Origin: Candidatus Gastranaerophilales bacterium
Lineage (GTDB): Bacteria > Cyanobacteriota > Vampirovibrionia > Gastranaerophilales > Gastranaerophilaceae
DNA length: 64,000 nt
Reading direction: 5' to 3'
NCBI GenBank assembly: GCA_944326585.1
Contig: CALVEN010000004.1
Coordinates: forward strand, 112,794-176,793
Of this stretch, positions 62,622-64,000 are shown in pieces (position 1 is the stretch's first letter; each line of letters begins with the position of its first letter). The notes below the pieces were generated by a model. That model made no database searches. It was not told the origin of the DNA and saw nothing but the letters and a program-made list of their open reading frames with translations. The position numbers were made by a program, and so were the translations under genes.

Positions 62622-63860
62622 ATGTTTATTTACGGAATTTTATCAACAATATTATTTGCGGTATTTTTACCAATATATTATATTATAAGAGTATTTAACG
62701 GTAAATTTTTATACGGCTGGCGGGAAAAACTCGGATTTTTCAAACAACCGGATTTGGATAAAAAAGTCATAATGTACCACGGAGTATCCGTTGGTGAAAT
62801 TATTGCCCTTGAAAATTTGATTAAAAAAACAAAGGAAACATTTCCGGATTATAAAATTGTTGTTACAACGGGAACAAAAACAGGTCAAGATACAGCTGTA
62901 AAAAAATATTCAAATATAGCTGACTACATAACATATTTTCCATATGATATACCTCTGGCTGTTACAAAATTCCTCAACAAAATAAACCCTGCGGTTGTTC
63001 TGATTGCAGAAACCGAAATTTGGCCGGTTTTCGCTGATTGCTGCAAAAAAAGAAATATTCCTTTATATACAATTAACGGACGAATATCCGACAGCACTTA
63101 CAGACTTTACAAATTACTCAAAGGATTTTTCAAACACGTATTTGTAAATTACACCGAAATTCTCACCCAGAGTAATGAGGACAGAGAAAAATTAATCTCA
63201 ATAGGTGCACCTGAAGAACACACTCACGTTATGAAAAATTTAAAATTTGACGTAAAAAAATCCGCAGAAACAGTTTCTATAGAAAACGATAATAATCGCA
63301 TTATTATTGCAGGCAGTACACACCACGGAGAAAATGAAATAATAATTGATACATTTGTACAATTAAAAAAAGATTTTCCTGATATAAAACTTTTGATTGC
63401 ACCCCGGCATCTGCAGAGAGTTCCGCAAATAAAAGACCTGCTAAAAAAAACAACACTTCCTTTTGGAACCCGCTCAAACAATGATAACTTTAAAGCAAAA
63501 GATATAATAATTTTAGATACAATAGGTGAATTAAGCAAAATGTACGCGATTTGCGAATTCGCATTCATAGGCGGCAGTTTTAATAAAACCGGCGGACATA
63601 ACCCTTTAGAAGCTGTTGTATATTCAAAACCTGCAATATCAGGACCTTCAATACATAATTTCAGAGATATTTACTGGATTCTGGGAAGAACTAAAGCCGG
63701 TAAAGTCGTGAAAAATCCTCAGGAACTCGAAAATTATATGAGAATTTTGTTATCGGATAAAGAATTTTATACTCAAGCTTGTAAAGATTGTGAAACTGTT
63801 TTCAAAGATCAACAAGGTGCCTTGGATGTAGTTATAGAAAGGCTGAAGCAAATTTTATAA
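62622..63860 (+). CDS. waaA: 3-Deoxy-D-manno-octulosonic acid (Kdo) transferase
   Basis: A 412-residue GT30 enzyme that adds Kdo to lipid A precursor. The N-terminal membrane anchor (YGILSTILFAVFLPIYYIIR) is followed by the acceptor-binding domain (HGVSVGEIIALENLI, containing the catalytic Glu) and the donor domain (IIAGSTHHGENEIIIDTF, RHLQR, FIGGSFNKTGGHNPLEAV). It is good evidence for lipopolysaccharide and an outer membrane. TATAAT is 10 bases before the ATG. Confidence 0.95.
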   Translation: MFIYGILSTILFAVFLPIYYIIRVFNGKFLYGWREKLGFFKQPDLDKKVIMYHGVSVGEIIALENLIKKTKETFPDYKIVVTTGTKTGQDTAVKKYSNIADYITYFPYDIPLAVTKFLNKINPAVVLIAETEIWPVFADCCKKRNIPLYTINGRISDSTYRLYKLLKGFFKHVFVNYTEILTQSNEDREKLISIGAPEEHTHVMKNLKFDVKKSAETVSIENDNNRIIIAGSTHHGENEIIIDTFVQLKKDFPDIKLLIAPRHLQRVPQIKDLLKKTTLPFGTRSNNDNFKAKDIIILDTIGELSKMYAICEFAFIGGSFNKTGGHNPLEAVVYSKPAISGPSIHNFRDIYWILGRTKAGKVVKNPQELENYMRILLSDKEFYTQACKDCETVFKDQQGALDVVIERLKQIL

Positions 63861-63975
63861 AATTATCGGCATCCTCCATTGTAACGAAATATTAAGAAAA
63901 AGAATTAAAAAATTAAAGAAAAGAATAAAACTGCCGTAAACATGAGCACAAGGAAAAAATGAAAGGGAACAAGTC

Positions 63976-64000
63976 ATGGGTATGGCGGCATCTCAGGCCA
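63976..64000 (+). CDS. Start of a protein beginning MGMAASQA, cut by the window edge
   Basis: ATG 63976 follows an AAAGGGAAC ribosome site. Only eight codons are visible (MGMAASQA). I recall this start from a family of unknown proteins frequent in Gastranaerophilales genomes; from the fragment alone nothing more can be said. Confidence 0.5.

Overview
The window is an AT-rich chromosomal stretch from a diderm bacterium. It best fits the non-photosynthetic cyanobacterial sister lineage Melainabacteria/Vampirovibrionia, probably a gut-type Gastranaerophilales. The support is indirect: many prepilin-like genes with the FTLAEVLIT type of N-terminus, a tRNA-Glu of cyanobacterial form with a G1-U72 pair, a Kdo transferase implying LPS, an SLH-domain protein, and Sec-less proteins with N-termini I associate with that group (including one that begins MGMAASQA at the right edge). 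No phage, transposase, CRISPR array or rRNA operon is present.

Layout. 1-8.4 kb: a truncated prepilin gene, tatD-tlyA, and the leftward operon tig-clpP-clpX-polA plus a small secreted protein. 8.5-17.9 kb: an acyltransferase, a nitrilase-family hydrolase, a PBP4-type peptidase, a second prepilin, a glycosyltransferase/oxidoreductase/CDP-alcohol transferase group, trmL, nnrD and anmK. 18-26 kb: two tandem WYL regulators ahead of dnaE, a membrane-anchored unknown, and four tRNA genes. 26-34 kb: a guanidinium-type SMR exporter, ddh, an SLH protein, a Y-family polymerase, rqcH and a third prepilin with a lectin-like C-terminus. 34-40 kb: NfeD/SPFH pair, an 815-bp repeat mosaic, aspS, ribF and a fourth prepilin. 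40-48 kb: a leftward operon with a transketolase C-terminal half, ftsE, ftsX, a degenerate REC-GGDEF protein and an isochorismatase-like hydrolase; then a HEAT-type protein and a fifth prepilin. 47-64 kb: paired PlsC acyltransferases, a divergent phosphoglucomutase, a SulP transporter, deoC, flhB, a FliA-like sigma factor, two Sec-less enzymes, an OLD-type TOPRIM protein, tRNA-Glu, an unknown membrane protein, a flavoprotein, folK and waaA.

The most unusual feature is the prepilin set. Three of the five genes carry a run of 9 or 10 G just after the start codon, followed by a shared GCGAC motif. In all three, ten G puts the start ATG in frame with the class III prepilin leader and nine G breaks it: one copy reads ON (46109-47341) and two read OFF (1-151 and 39190-40250). 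This looks like slipped-strand phase variation of surface pilins. In three prepilin genes the stretch between start codon and prepilin cleavage region is 80-165 codons long, is built from dispersed palindromic repeats, and stays open. Two prepilins share 85 of 86 bases over the hydrophobic helix, which suggests gene conversion, and one ends in a C-type-lectin-like tail resembling targets of diversity-generating retroelements. A second broad pattern is leaderless transcription: at least a dozen genes have a TATAAT-like -10 box only 6-7 bases before the start codon.
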